This document shows positions 56,609-64,000 of a stretch of 64,000 nucleotides of DNA, piece by piece. How positions within the stretch are numbered: position 1 is the first letter of the stretch; every line of letters begins with the position of its first letter. A model generated the notes under the pieces. It saw only the letters and a program-made list of their open reading frames with translations, did no database searches and was not told the origin of the DNA. Source of the DNA: Gammaproteobacteria bacterium (GTDB lineage: Bacteria > Pseudomonadota > Gammaproteobacteria > Steroidobacterales > Steroidobacteraceae); assembly GCA_009926865.1 (NCBI GenBank), contig RFOD01000008.1, positions 1 to 64,000 of the forward strand. The letters are read 5' to 3'. The position numbers and the translations under genes were made by a program.

Positions 56609-57295
56609 ATGCCCGGGCCCACCACCCTCACCGAATACGACTACGAGCCCGTGCGAGGATTGCCGGGTGTGTTGCCATCAGATGAGCACTTGTTGTGGCA
56701 GGGATCGCCGCAGTGGCTATCCCTCGCCCTCAATGCCTATCGGGTGCGCGCGTTAGGCGTGTATTTCGCATTGATGGTGATGGCTCGTGGCGTCTATCTG
56801 CTGTCCACCGGCGTCGGTCTACCGGCTGCTTTATCGGGCATGACTGGGCCAGCGATCTTTTCTTTGATCGCCCTTGGTATCTTGCTGGGTATCGCGGCGA
56901 TGTCCGCTCAGCGTACGGTGTATAGCATTACGAGCAAACGTGTGATCATCCGCCAGGGTGTCGCACTCGAAAGTACGATCAATCTGCCGTTCACCGTAAT
57001 CGACTCGGCCAACCTACAACAAGGTAGTAATGGCACAGGGGATATTGCCCTGCAGCTTCGCCGTGGTGATCGGGTCTCCTACGTTTGGCTATGGCCACAT
57101 GTTCGTCCTTGGCGGATCACGCATCCGCAGCCTGCATTGCGATCGATCAATGACGTGCAAGCGGTGGGGGATCTACTGGCTCGTGCATTCACCCAACAAG
57201 AGCAAGTCGCCGGGCGTGAAAGCCCGCAGCGGACGACCTCGACTCAAGAGGCCACGCCGTTGATGGACTCACCCTCGGCGGGCGTCACGGCGTGA
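56609..57295 (+). CDS. puhB: Photosynthetic complex assembly protein PuhB
   Basis: YDYEPVRGLPGVLPSDEHLLWQGSPQWLSLALNAYRVRALGVYF; YSITSKRVIIRQGVAL. Confidence 0.95.
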   Translation: MPGPTTLTEYDYEPVRGLPGVLPSDEHLLWQGSPQWLSLALNAYRVRALGVYFALMVMARGVYLLSTGVGLPAALSGMTGPAIFSLIALGILLGIAAMSAQRTVYSITSKRVIIRQGVALESTINLPFTVIDSANLQQGSNGTGDIALQLRRGDRVSYVWLWPHVRPWRITHPQPALRSINDVQAVGDLLARAFTQQEQVAGRESPQRTTSTQEATPLMDSPSAGVTA

Positions 57296-57807
57296 GCGGA
57301 GATCACAATCTCGATCTACCTAAACCGCTCCTTTTCGCAGCGGGTCTCTTGATTGTCGGCTCATTGCTACTCGCCTATTGGGGGCGCCAGACCGGGATCG
57401 GCCGCATCACCGTCGCAGAAAGCGCGGTGGTTGCGGCCTATGAGTTGCGTTTACTCCCACAGGGCAACGGCACCATCGATGTGTATCTCACCGATGGAAC
57501 CTTAGTCAGACATCTCCCAATTGAACAGGCGGGTTTTGTCAGTGGCGTACTACGTGGGTTCTCGCGCGGTCGATCGCTCGCCAAAGTCCCTGGAGATGTT
57601 CCTTTTTCTTTGATTCGCTACACGGATGGCAAGTTGGTATTAGAAGATACAGCAACCCTGGAACGGGTCGTCATCGATGTGTTCGGACCCACTAATGCCA
57701 AAACATTCGTTGATCTTTGGCTAATCAGCGATGACTTGATGACCACCTCCTCCACGCCATCGACCACCGAGTCTGATCGCTTCGCAAGTCTTGCGGGCGG
57801 TCACTAA
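57292..57807 (+). CDS. puhC: Photosynthetic complex assembly protein PuhC (GTG start, overlaps puhB)
   Basis: N-terminal TM, VVAAYELRLLPQGNGTIDVYLTDGTLVRHLPIEQAGFVSGVLRGFSRGR...GVLxF-type region. Confidence 0.92.
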   Translation: MSGDHNLDLPKPLLFAAGLLIVGSLLLAYWGRQTGIGRITVAESAVVAAYELRLLPQGNGTIDVYLTDGTLVRHLPIEQAGFVSGVLRGFSRGRSLAKVPGDVPFSLIRYTDGKLVLEDTATLERVVIDVFGPTNAKTFVDLWLISDDLMTTSSTPSTTESDRFASLAGGH

Positions 57808-57816
57808 GTCAGGGCG

Positions 57817-58665
57817 ATGCCCGACGTCGTGGGCAATCTATCGTGGCCCTGGCACCTAGGCCCCGCTCTGTTCACGGTAATGGCGTGGTGGGGTGCCACC
57901 GGACTCATCGCCTGGCTGATCGGCAAGCCTCCATCGAGCTATCGCCTGACATTGTTTGGATCATCCATCGTTGCCGTGATTTCTTTGGGCATGATTGTGC
58001 TACTCGCGGCCGAATCTACAGCGCTGAGTGCGTGGCTCAGCTTTAGCGCCGCATTAGCGCTTTGGGGGTGGATTGAGGTCACCTTCCTTACTGGCACGAT
58101 CACGGGGCCGCACCGCCCTCGCCACACCCCTCGCGAGGGTTTCGCTCACGCTCGGGATGCGATTCGCGCGATCTTGTGGCACGAGCTTGTCATCATCACA
58201 ACGATAGCGCTCTGTGCCTGGCTGACAGGCTCCGCCACAAACCGTACTGCGCTTTTTACCTTGCTCCTTTTATGGATCATGCGCAGTAGCGCGAAATTAA
58301 ACCTATTTCTTGGAGTGCGCAATTTAGGTGAAGTCTTTTTACCACGACATCTACAACATTTATTGGGCTTTCTGCGTCACCGCCAAATGAATCTCCTCTT
58401 TCCCTTTTCACTCATTTTAGGTAGCGCTTTGACCTGGCAACTGACGATGACAGCGATTCAAGCTACCGATATCTTTGTTGCAACGTCTTTTAGCATGCTC
58501 GCGACACTGAGCGCCCTCGCCATGCTCGAGCACATGCTGATGATCTTACCCATCCCAGCAGAGGTCTTGTGGCGCTGGAGCCTTAGAAATCGTGACGACA
58601 ACGGACATACCCTCGCAGTTTCTGCCGAGACCCGCGAGTGTTCCGCGCAAGGGGTCAAATCATGA
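57817..58665 (+). CDS. puhE: Photosynthetic complex assembly protein PuhE
   Basis: Multi-TM; KLNLFLGVRNLGEVFLPRHLQHLLGFLRHRQMNLLFPFSL. Confidence 0.9.
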   Translation: MPDVVGNLSWPWHLGPALFTVMAWWGATGLIAWLIGKPPSSYRLTLFGSSIVAVISLGMIVLLAAESTALSAWLSFSAALALWGWIEVTFLTGTITGPHRPRHTPREGFAHARDAIRAILWHELVIITTIALCAWLTGSATNRTALFTLLLLWIMRSSAKLNLFLGVRNLGEVFLPRHLQHLLGFLRHRQMNLLFPFSLILGSALTWQLTMTAIQATDIFVATSFSMLATLSALAMLEHMLMILPIPAEVLWRWSLRNRDDNGHTLAVSAETRECSAQGVKS

Positions 58666-60575
58666 TCGATCAAAACCCAACCTCCCTACTAGCACGCGTA
58701 GTGGACCCATCGGACTTGAGGCGATTGTCGGAGGACGCACTACCCGCCTTCGCTGAGCAACTACGTTCCGAGTTATTGCAGTCAGTCTCGCGTAGCGGTG
58801 GACATCTATCGGCAGGTCTCGGCACCGTGGAGCTCGCGATCGCCCTACATTATGTCTACGACACACCCCGCGATGCACTCGTCTGGGACGTCGGTCACCA
58901 AGCCTATCCGCATAAAATGTTAACGGGACGACGTGATCGACTCGCGAGTATCCGTCAACGCGAGGGTTTATCGGGTTTTTTACGTCGCGACGAAAGCCCC
59001 TATGACGCCTTCGGCGCAGGGCACTCCAGCACTTCTATCGGGGCGGCACTCGGTATTGCCGTCGCAGAGAGCTTAGCGAGCGAATCCCCCGCGAAAGCGG
59101 TGGCCATCATCGGGGATGGTGCACTAACAGCTGGGATGGCTTTTGAAGCCCTGCATCACGCCGGTGGTATGCAAGCGGACTTACTGGTGATCTTGAATGA
59201 CAACGGCATGTCGATCTCGGAAAATGTCGGTGCCTTAGCGAAATCTTTGGGCTTTGCTGAATCAGGTCAGAGCCTCACCGGTTTTTTCAACACCCTGGGC
59301 TTCGCGTATGAGGGCCCAGTCGATGGCCATGACTTGCCCTCCCTAGTTGGCATTTTAAAGCGCATGCGTGGCCTATCGGGCCCACGCCTTCTGCATCTTC
59401 GTACCCGCAAGGGTGCGGGCTACGAACGCGCTGAAGCCGAACCTATTCGGTACCACGGTGTCACCCCCTTTAATCCAGCCGAGGGCCTCGTCAGTCGTCC
59501 CTCACCCGTCACGTACACGCAGGTCTTCGGCGACTGGTTATGTGAGATGGCGGCGCATGACTCTAAGTTAGTCGTGATCACACCTGCGATGCGCGAAGGC
59601 TCAGGATTGAACGCGTTTGCAAAGCGCTTCCCCGAGCGTTTTTTTGATGTGGGTATTGCCGAGCAGCATGCTGTGACCTTCGCGGCGGGCCTCGCCACGC
59701 GGGGATTACGGCCGGTGGTCGCCATTTATTCAACGTTCTTACAACGAGCCTTTGACCAGTTAGTTCATGACGTCTGCTTGCAGGGTCTGCCGGTCACCTT
59801 CGCCATTGATCGGGCAGGCTTGGTCGGTCCGGATGGCGCGACTCACAATGGCAGCCTCGATCTCAGTAGCCTCAGATCAGTGCCTGGCATCACCGTTATG
59901 ACACCGGCGGACGCCCAACAATTACGGGCGATGTTACGCACTGGGATCGAGTCTGGGATGCCTGCGGCGATTCGCTATCCACGCTGTGCCGCTCTGGGGG
60001 TGACACCGGCAGCCACTGCACTCGTCCCCGGCATGCTCTCCGCAACACTGCCGCCTGCACTGCCCATCGGCCGCGGTCATATTGAGCGGCATGGTTCGGG
60101 AATCGCCTTATTGTGCTTTGGAAGCTTGCTAAAAGAAGCACGCGAACTCAGCGAAATCATTGATGCCACAGTCATCGATATGCGATTTGTGAAGCCGCTG
60201 GATGAGGACTTGCTGCGCGATATCGCCAACAGTCACGAACTGCTCGTCAGTATCGAGGAAAATGTCATAGCTGGCGGTGCAGGGAGCGCGGTGGGTGAAG
60301 CGCTACAGCGCTGGGGCCATCCGGCTCATTTGCTGCAGATAGGTCTGCCTGACCGGGCGATCGAGCACGGCACCCGCGAACAATGTTTACAAGAGGCTGG
60401 ACTGGATGTTCCGGGTATTTTTGATACGATCGCTCGCTATACCGCCACGCTCGAGTCGAGCTCAGCAACGCTGCGCCCTCGTCAATCCGCTGTTAATCGA
60501 AACCAGCTCAGCCTCAGCCGCAATACGATGTTCAACGGAGTGACTCGATCGCTGACGCGCTTTCGCATGCGCTAA
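58662..60575 (+). CDS. dxs: 1-deoxy-D-xylulose-5-phosphate synthase
   Basis: SGGHLSAGLGTVELAIALHYVYDTPRDALVWDVGHQAYPHKMLTGRRD; GDGALTAGMAFEAL; DRAGLVGPDGATHNGSLDL; start trimmed to MIDQNPTS. Confidence 0.96.
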   Translation: MIDQNPTSLLARVVDPSDLRRLSEDALPAFAEQLRSELLQSVSRSGGHLSAGLGTVELAIALHYVYDTPRDALVWDVGHQAYPHKMLTGRRDRLASIRQREGLSGFLRRDESPYDAFGAGHSSTSIGAALGIAVAESLASESPAKAVAIIGDGALTAGMAFEALHHAGGMQADLLVILNDNGMSISENVGALAKSLGFAESGQSLTGFFNTLGFAYEGPVDGHDLPSLVGILKRMRGLSGPRLLHLRTRKGAGYERAEAEPIRYHGVTPFNPAEGLVSRPSPVTYTQVFGDWLCEMAAHDSKLVVITPAMREGSGLNAFAKRFPERFFDVGIAEQHAVTFAAGLATRGLRPVVAIYSTFLQRAFDQLVHDVCLQGLPVTFAIDRAGLVGPDGATHNGSLDLSSLRSVPGITVMTPADAQQLRAMLRTGIESGMPAAIRYPRCAALGVTPAATALVPGMLSATLPPALPIGRGHIERHGSGIALLCFGSLLKEARELSEIIDATVIDMRFVKPLDEDLLRDIANSHELLVSIEENVIAGGAGSAVGEALQRWGHPAHLLQIGLPDRAIEHGTREQCLQEAGLDVPGIFDTIARYTATLESSSATLRPRQSAVNRNQLSLSRNTMFNGVTRSLTRFRMR

Positions 60576-60610
60576 GCAATCATTCGCCGTGTGATCTGAT
60601 AACGCGTGTC

Positions 60611-61567
60611 TTAGGAGAAGAGACGCTTTGCGCTGGGCTCAAGACGTTGTAGACCTTCAGGCAACGCAAAATGTGTCGTCTCGACTAAACCCGGCAAGAT
60701 ACCAAGCTGCGTCGCACCCAGGTCTCCCAGCCGACGACACACGGCTCGCACCAAATATTCAGGGGTCGACGCCCCCGAGGTGACACCCACCACCTCAACA
60801 CCCTCAAACCAAGCGAGATCTAAGTCCGATGTTTGCTCGACCAGCCGAGATGGTACTCCACAGTCAGCCGCTACTTCTTGCAATCTTTGGCAGTTAGAGC
60901 TGCGTGCCGAGCCGATCACGAGGACGAGATCACTCCGCTCGGCTAGGCGACGTACCGCACGCTGACGATTAAGCGTCGCGTAGCAGATGCTCTCTGTGCC
61001 GGCTCCGCGTGCAAACGGATATTTTTGAAATAAAGCAGTCAGTAGAGGCTCTGTATCTTGGGGTACCAACGTAGTCTGGGTGACGTAGGCAAGCGGCGTG
61101 TCTCTATCGAAGGTGAGTGCAGCAATCTCTGCCGCAGAGCTCACCACCATTACTGGCACATCCACGGCGCCCACGAGTCCCACGACTTCGTCATGCTCAG
61201 CATGACCGAGAATGACGAGTGCTTTTGCGCCCTGCTCAACGAGACGACTCGCCTGCAGATGCACTTTACTGACAAGTGGACAGGTTGCATCAATGATACG
61301 CTGGCCGCGCAACTCTGCCTGATGACGAATAGCACGAGTGACGCCATGCGCACTGAAAATGACAACGGCCCCTTGGGGGGCCGTCGCTAAATCATCAATA
61401 AATACCGCACCGCGCTTCGCTAAATCCGCTACCACGGACTCGTTATGAACGATGTCATGATAGACGTATACCGGTGCGCCAAAGTTTTCAAGCGCTGTGT
61501 CAACCGTGTCGATCGCGCGCGCCACACCCGCGCAGAATCCGCGCGGTTGGGCGAGCATGATCTTCAT
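60611..61567 (-). CDS. ispH: 4-hydroxy-3-methylbut-2-enyl diphosphate reductase
   Basis: MKIMLAQPRGFCAGVARAIDTVDTALENFGAPVYVYHDIVHNESVVADL; DATCPLVSKVH; GVTSGASTPE. Confidence 0.97.
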   Translation of the reverse strand: MKIMLAQPRGFCAGVARAIDTVDTALENFGAPVYVYHDIVHNESVVADLAKRGAVFIDDLATAPQGAVVIFSAHGVTRAIRHQAELRGQRIIDATCPLVSKVHLQASRLVEQGAKALVILGHAEHDEVVGLVGAVDVPVMVVSSAAEIAALTFDRDTPLAYVTQTTLVPQDTEPLLTALFQKYPFARGAGTESICYATLNRQRAVRRLAERSDLVLVIGSARSSNCQRLQEVAADCGVPSRLVEQTSDLDLAWFEGVEVVGVTSGASTPEYLVRAVCRRLGDLGATQLGILPGLVETTHFALPEGLQRLEPSAKRLFS

Positions 61568-61608
61568 TGACTGTACACAATCTGTCGTAAGCGCTCAGAC
61601 ACCTGAGA

Positions 61609-62811
61609 TCAGCGCCGCGCCACTAAGGCGGCGTTGACCACGGGTGTCACGGCATTCGGTAGCGGCGCGCTGCGCTGAGCGGTTACCGATTCCGCCATGG
61701 CGGAGCCAGCACTGTCGCCCTCGCCCGCACTTTCGCCATCCGATTCGGTAGCGACCGGCGCGGGCTTCTTGCGCAACTCTGGATAATCTTTGGCCGCAGG
61801 TGCTCCGAAATAGGGCTTATACACCCCTTGGTGACAGGTCTGGCAATTCACCTTACCCACATCACCCATCGGTCCCAGTCGTGCTTGACCATCACTACCG
61901 ACCGCCGGAAATACATCCGTCAACGGAACGAGGTAGTTATTGTTCAAGCTGCGGGCCATTTGAATGCCATGCCACGCGACCACACGTTGCGGCCGACTGT
62001 TACCGTCTGTCCAATCCCCCCAAGCGCGGGTGTTATGACAGTAGGTACAGTTGACGCCCAATGCATTAGACATATGGGTCATCAACCCATAGGTCCATTC
62101 GGCCTGTTTGATGGAGGCGCGATTGTCGCCGGGTAACGCAGTTGTCGTCTCGACACGGATGTTTTGAGCATCCAAGAGATACGGCGTGTACGGATCGAAC
62201 GGCAGACTCGAATGAGCAATCGTGGTCATACCGAGACCGGTGACAGGGGTGTTTTGCCCTGCATTCGTCCCGATCGAGCCCCGCTCTTTGCGTGGACCTG
62301 GGTCCATGTACCACACGTTCGCCGGTACGGCATTGCCGCGGTGGCAAGTATGACAGGTCACACCCGTTTCTTTGACGTGAGACTGCCATTCCGTGTTGAT
62401 ATCTCGCGTCATGACGAGCATGCGCCGGGCGACCTTGTACTGGTACTTACTGTCATCCGCCAGATTGTTCTCCACGTGGCAGTACAAGCACTGTTGGTCA
62501 GCGGGTGCGACCCACTGAGTCATCGCCGTCATGACACGTGTGAACTCACCAATACTCAAATCGGTCAACACTTGGACATTTTGATAAATGTCTTTGGCGA
62601 GTGGACCCTCTGGGTCTGCCATCGGCAATACCACCTCGGGGGCCTGGTTACGCGCAGCCACCTCTTGTAGTAAGCGCGGGTTATAGACCTGTTCCATACC
62701 GGTTCCGCGATACCCAACCTGCACGGTATCCACCGGCGGCCGTTCACCGCAGGCGACCAACAGCACTGCGCTCGCTAGCCCGGTCAACCACATTCCATAG
62801 CGTGTTTTCAT
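61609..62811 (-). CDS. pufC: Photosynthetic reaction centre tetrahaem cytochrome c subunit
   Basis: Four CXXCH motifs (CLYCH, CHTCH, CTYCH, CQTCH); lipobox LLVAC; overlaps pufM. Confidence 0.97.
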   Translation of the reverse strand: MKTRYGMWLTGLASAVLLVACGERPPVDTVQVGYRGTGMEQVYNPRLLQEVAARNQAPEVVLPMADPEGPLAKDIYQNVQVLTDLSIGEFTRVMTAMTQWVAPADQQCLYCHVENNLADDSKYQYKVARRMLVMTRDINTEWQSHVKETGVTCHTCHRGNAVPANVWYMDPGPRKERGSIGTNAGQNTPVTGLGMTTIAHSSLPFDPYTPYLLDAQNIRVETTTALPGDNRASIKQAEWTYGLMTHMSNALGVNCTYCHNTRAWGDWTDGNSRPQRVVAWHGIQMARSLNNNYLVPLTDVFPAVGSDGQARLGPMGDVGKVNCQTCHQGVYKPYFGAPAAKDYPELRKKPAPVATESDGESAGEGDSAGSAMAESVTAQRSAPLPNAVTPVVNAALVARR

Positions 62812-63788
62812 TGACCTGCTCCCGTAAGAGTTGCGGGATCTACCACTGGGTCGAATGAGTACGGATAGGCTGGCGCCACGCCATGTTTGACCGCCCAGAG
62901 GTACCAGTTATCGACCACAGTTCCCGTCAACAAGATGCCGATACCACCCGTTAACGTACAGAGCACGGCAAACCACCACGCCCAGCGGTGAACGGATTCC
63001 ATCGTCGCGTTAAAGCCCATGGTCCAACGCCAGAACAAAGCCGCTCTTTCTGCCGCGGTACCGCGATCAATGGTCTGCTCGATCTCTCGCTCACCGCCGT
63101 ACTTGGAGACCGCCATGATGGTGCCGGCGTGCATCGCAAAGAGCAGCACCGAACCGTACAGGAAGACGATCGATAAGGCGTGGAACGGGTTATAGAGCAA
63201 GTTGCCGTAGCGCAAAGAAAACGCTGCCGTCCAGTCAAGATGCGGGAAGATCCCAAAGGGTACCGACTCCGACCAGCTGCCCATCAAAAGCGGACGGAAT
63301 AGGCCGAGCACGAGGAACAGCCAGATCGCCGAGGCGAAGGCCCATGCGACGTGCGTTCCCATCTTGTGCTTACGCGCAAGACGGTATGTGCGTACCCACC
63401 ACAACAAGATGGAGGCTGTCAAAAAGAATCCCGCCATCAAATACCAGCCACCATCCTTCAGTGGCGGTAAGCTCAGGCCGTACTGTGGCGCTGGGGGTTC
63501 GAGTGCCAACCAGAAAAGTTGGCGGACAAACTGCACCGGATCCCAACCGACCGACGCCCACATGTTGAGGCCAATGATTTCGAAAGCAAGCAGGCCAAAA
63601 ACGATTGACGCCAGACCCGTCGCTCCGAGATAGAACGGACCGATTTGTGCGTCACCGATCTTGCCGAGCCAATAGCTCGCGCTCGCTTTGGTCCCGCGTT
63701 TCCACAAGCCTTGTGGCTCGTGGGGAATACCCGGATAGTGCGGCGCTTCGACCTGCACTCGAGTGAATAAGTTTTGATAGTCAGCCAT
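62808..63788 (-). CDS. pufM: Photosynthetic reaction centre subunit M
   Basis: [32 protein letters not shown]...[37 protein letters not shown]; start trimmed to MADYQN. Confidence 0.97.
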   Translation of the reverse strand: MADYQNLFTRVQVEAPHYPGIPHEPQGLWKRGTKASASYWLGKIGDAQIGPFYLGATGLASIVFGLLAFEIIGLNMWASVGWDPVQFVRQLFWLALEPPAPQYGLSLPPLKDGGWYLMAGFFLTASILLWWVRTYRLARKHKMGTHVAWAFASAIWLFLVLGLFRPLLMGSWSESVPFGIFPHLDWTAAFSLRYGNLLYNPFHALSIVFLYGSVLLFAMHAGTIMAVSKYGGEREIEQTIDRGTAAERAALFWRWTMGFNATMESVHRWAWWFAVLCTLTGGIGILLTGTVVDNWYLWAVKHGVAPAYPYSFDPVVDPATLTGAGQ

Positions 63789-63798
63789 GATTGATCCC

Positions 63799-64000
63799 TC
63801 AATTCCACATTGGTAGGTTGAGCCACCAGGCCCACCAATCCGGCCAGCTACGCGTCCAGAACGGCCCTGATACCACGATACAAATCGCACTCCAGACACC
63901 CGCGTTGATCGCGAGTAGGAGGCCGAAGCGGTGGATACCAAGTGTGCCAATCGAGTAGCCGATGTTGTCGCGGAAGAAGCTGTTTTCGTGTTCAGCGGTC
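63799..64000 (-). CDS. pufL: Photosynthetic reaction centre subunit L, 3' end only
   Basis: Own translation: [66 protein letters not shown]-stop; not in the ORF track. Confidence 0.95.
   Translation of the reverse strand, partial: TAEHENSFFRDNIGYSIGTLGIHRFGLLLAINAGVWSAICIVVSGPFWTRSWPDWWAWWLNLPMWN

Noticed and set aside
61350-61390. GC-rich hairpin GACGGCCCC/GGGGCCGTT inside ispH
   Set aside because: Internal to a well conserved CDS with no T-tract; likely coincidental

Overview
The window reads as about 64 kb of gammaproteobacterial-type chromosome. From about 48.8 kb to the right edge it carries part of a photosynthesis gene cluster (PGC): bchP, bchG, ppsR and a ppaA/aerR-like gene on the minus strand; bchF, lhaA-like, puhA, puhB, puhC, puhE and dxs on the plus strand; then ispH, pufC, pufM and the 3' end of pufL on the minus strand. 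The rest is mostly conserved metabolism: partial selO, putA, an aceE/mdeB-type E1 and a bkd operon (each divergent from an Lrp-type regulator), the ychF-pth-rplY-prs-tRNA-Gln-ispE-lolB-TPR block, prfA-prmC, ppiB, metH-metF with an ArsR-type regulator, and a large NAD-glutamate dehydrogenase. There is also a TPP-riboswitch-led thiamine uptake operon (TonB receptor, PnuT-like permease, small-molecule kinase) and a Co/Ni ECF transporter operon abutting the PGC. The observations I rate highest are: (1) PpsR-type operators (TGT-N12-ACA) in the ppaA/bchF divergent region and before bchG; (2) a PGC that lacks bchNBHLM and acsF at their usual positions; (3) a PpsR with a single cysteine; (4) a TPP riboswitch whose 3' end contains the Shine-Dalgarno of a GTG-initiated TonB receptor; (5) an uncharacterised 93-aa membrane protein and the ECF metal transporter next to bchP; (6) an MdeR/MdeB-like pair with a perfect 11-bp inverted repeat between them; (7) an apparently frameshifted fatty acid desaturase and an unusual rplY/pth overlap. 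No CRISPR array, prophage or insertion sequence was seen. All family calls come from reading motifs in the sequence; no database search was run.
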